From contig NC_081412.1 in assembly GCF_030272615.1 (NCBI RefSeq), forward strand, positions 479,537,157 to 479,601,156: a stretch of DNA of 64,000 nt. The letters run 5' to 3'. A program made the position numbers and the translations under genes. Shown one piece after another: positions 62,215 through 64,000 of this stretch. This DNA comes from Cryptomeria japonica. Taxonomy: Eukaryota > Streptophyta > Pinopsida > Cupressales > Cupressaceae. The notes under the pieces were generated by a model that saw only the letters and a list, made by a program, of their open reading frames with translations, did no database searches and had not been told where the DNA came from. Within the stretch, counting starts at the first letter, position 1. Every line of letters begins with the position of its first letter.

Positions 62215-63463
62215 TGGTATCAAAGCTCAAATCTAAAGACCCTGTTTACCTTTTTTGGAGATATTTGTGATTTCCAATAATCAAAGCACCTTAGGCTCAA
62301 ACCGACATTGCCATTGGACTCAAAACGTCCAAAAACCCCAAGATCGCCTGTTCATTTGCTCAGATCGGACATTGTTTGCTTCGGAGAGAAAATTTTCCCT
62401 CCTTGGCTAGTTGTACAGTACAAGTATTTTTTTTGGGGGGGGTTTGGTTTTTTCAAGAAATCAAAATAAAAGAATTTTTAAAAAAATTAAATTTGGTGGC
62501 GTGAGTTTTTTTTTATTAGATTTTTTTTTTATTCTTTTTTTGCATGTGTTTTTTTGCTTTTTTAATCAATATTTTTTCCATGCATTTTAAAATAAAAAAC
62601 AAATTGTTTTTTTCTTTTTTTTCAAAAAGTATTTTTAGGGGGCATTTTTTTTGTGTTTTTTTAAATAAAAAAACTAATTTTCCCCTAATAGGTAAAATTG
62701 GGAACATGTTTTATTTCACCTAACCTGTATGCAGTGTTCTCCAACCAACAACCTTGGGGGGGCAGTTTTGGCTTCCTTAATTTCACCCTTGGCTATATTC
62801 CAACCAGAGGACTTATCATCTGTACAAATTTCGACAGGGCATCATTTGGTGGCAGCCTCATCTACATGTTTTCTATTTTTGCACACTTGCATTTCATGTT
62901 GGATCTTCTTCTTTGAGGTATGTTGTACACGCACTATCATAAAGTGCCACACCTCTTTATCCTTCGTCTTTTGATAACACATATGATGCAATCCTTATGT
63001 ATTGTAGATTAGGAATTCGATATCAGACCTTTGACATGTCTCCTCTATTGAGCATGTCAGTATGTTTCTGTAATCAATGGTTCTCATACCTAGTTTGCAT
63101 GCCTGATCTTTATCATTTGCAGGGAGTGATTCATCGTCATCAACATTGGTACCCAGTTTTGTCACACTTTGATGTTTTTGGTGCAACATTAGTTCTCATT
63201 CTTCCTATGGAGGAACATTTACAGGAGATTCTACATATTTTGGAGGGCTTCATGGCCTTCCTTCATTTCTTTTTGGAGAGAAGTTTTGTTCCCACTGGGT
63301 TTTCTCCTTTTCTCCACTTTATAGAGATTTGCATGTTGTGATTGGGTACCTCATCAGGCCTTGTTGCCAGGACCCAAATTTGCATGTAGTTGCCTTTGTT
63401 TCATGTAGTTGTATTCATGCACTTAGCTTTTTATCTTCTCCCTAAATTCATCTTAAGGGGGGG

Positions 63464-63754
63464 TGTTAGAGTAAAAGGTTTTATTTACTTAATAAATTTA
63501 ATCATAAAACCTTTAGAATTAGATTTTATTAATTACTTTTTAGGGTTTCTATCTTTAGAATTAGATTTCTTTATAAGGATGACATATCCTTCATTGTAAA
63601 TCAAGCAATACAAGCAATATTCAATCAAGCATTTAGTTCTTGTTATTGTCTTCAATACTCTTGTTTGCTGTGAAATTTCTCCTTTGTATGTAACAAGTAT
63701 TCTTGCAGATGATTATCTGGGTTTGTGGGAATTCAACAATCATGAATTCTAACA
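63464..63754 (+). repeat. 3' LTR of element D, internally deleted
   Basis: 291 bp; it lacks about 110 bp of AT-rich sequence present in the 5' LTR but keeps both ends. Confidence 0.85.
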
Positions 63755-63759
63755 CACAA

Positions 63760-64000
63760 GTGGTGAATAGGTTATGTGCAGTTAAGGCTGAATTCTAGTG
63801 CATTCTGGAGGTGTCTTTAAGTCTCTATTCGTACAGATGATAGCGCAACATGTGAAGGTGTCCCCATAGTGCACTAGAACTCAGAGCCTGAGACAGAATA
63901 AGTTCTCTGGTATAATTTATATCTGCTTTCGTACTTTATTAACAATTGGAATTTATTAATCTATTGTTTATACTTTTACATTCTGCAACTTCATTAGTAT
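63760..64000. other. Sequence right of element D
   Basis: No gene recognised. By position it should be internal sequence of the minus-strand element whose LTR is at 60560-61788. Confidence 0.35.

Larger units (their letters stand above)
61814..63754 (+). mobile_element. Small non-coding LTR retroelement D
   Basis: 5' LTR 61814-62214 and 3' LTR 63464-63754 both start TGTTAGAG and end GAATTCTAACA. The primer-binding site is TGGTATCAAAGC (62215-62226), and the polypurine tract AAGGGGGGG lies just before 63464. The flanks CGCAA (61809-61813) and CACAA (63755-63759) are a target duplication differing by one base. The 1.25-kb internal part has T-rich low-complexity sequence (62430-62680) and no retroelement domain, so it is a TRIM/LARD-like or deleted copy. 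Confidence 0.82.

Noticed and set aside
62698-63341. Frames inside element D as a possible coat or Pol protein
   Set aside because: Overlapping frames on both strands, no retroelement motif, hydrophobic low-information composition.

Overview
The window is nuclear DNA of a seed plant, most likely a conifer. The one intact host gene (20686-21855) encodes a plastid-type geranylgeranyl diphosphate synthase that reads like the intronless yew/cypress-group enzymes. The rest is AT-rich, nearly gene-free and packed with nested, decayed transposons and satellites, as expected of a large gymnosperm genome. The taxon is inferred from protein resemblance and genome texture; species is not assigned.

Layout. 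(1) About 190-9660: remains of an unusual two-gene DNA-transposon-like unit. A left gene (+, about 513-2408) has six recognisable exons. A right gene (-, 9476-6415) encodes a decayed transposase-like protein. The two converge on a 359-bp satellite array (2886-5320), and palindromic TCGGATATCCGA-type motifs lie at both outer ends. (2) 9698-13735: a 4-kb minisatellite of roughly 20-bp words in both orientations, then a 680-bp CT block, then another cluster of the same palindromic motif (14490-14535). (3) 14540-20685: non-coding, with a pure (TG)63 tract. (4) 20686-21964: the GGPP synthase, whose last codons and 3' UTR are tandemly duplicated. (5) 22490-23535: tRNA-like SINE relic, tandem repeats, GT/GA microsatellites.

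(6) 23848-31774: chromovirus-type Ty3/gypsy element A (+), with LTRs, PBS and target-site duplication CCTTT, inserted into one copy of a duplicated locus whose uninterrupted copy lies at 31994-32940. (7) 34115-44560: a minus-strand LINE cut in two by element C (35427-43210, minus, duplication TCTTT). Element C has LTRs, PBS, PPT and a zinc-knuckle Gag but no protease, reverse transcriptase or integrase. It carries a roughly 1000-residue extra ORF, rich in K/E and apparently with its own TATA box. (8) 44986-52936: a second chromovirus, element B (+, duplication CACAA). (9) 53975-64000: an LTR fragment, a solo LTR (58730-59508, duplication CAAAA), a degraded Gag-like stretch, a minus-strand LTR (60560-61788), and inside its internal region a small non-coding LTR element (61814-63754).

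Every mobile-element coding region is broken, mostly by premature TAG/TGA/TAA codons and single-base indels. Only the GGPP synthase looks functional; it would supply GGPP in plastids for carotenoids, chlorophyll, gibberellins and diterpenoids.
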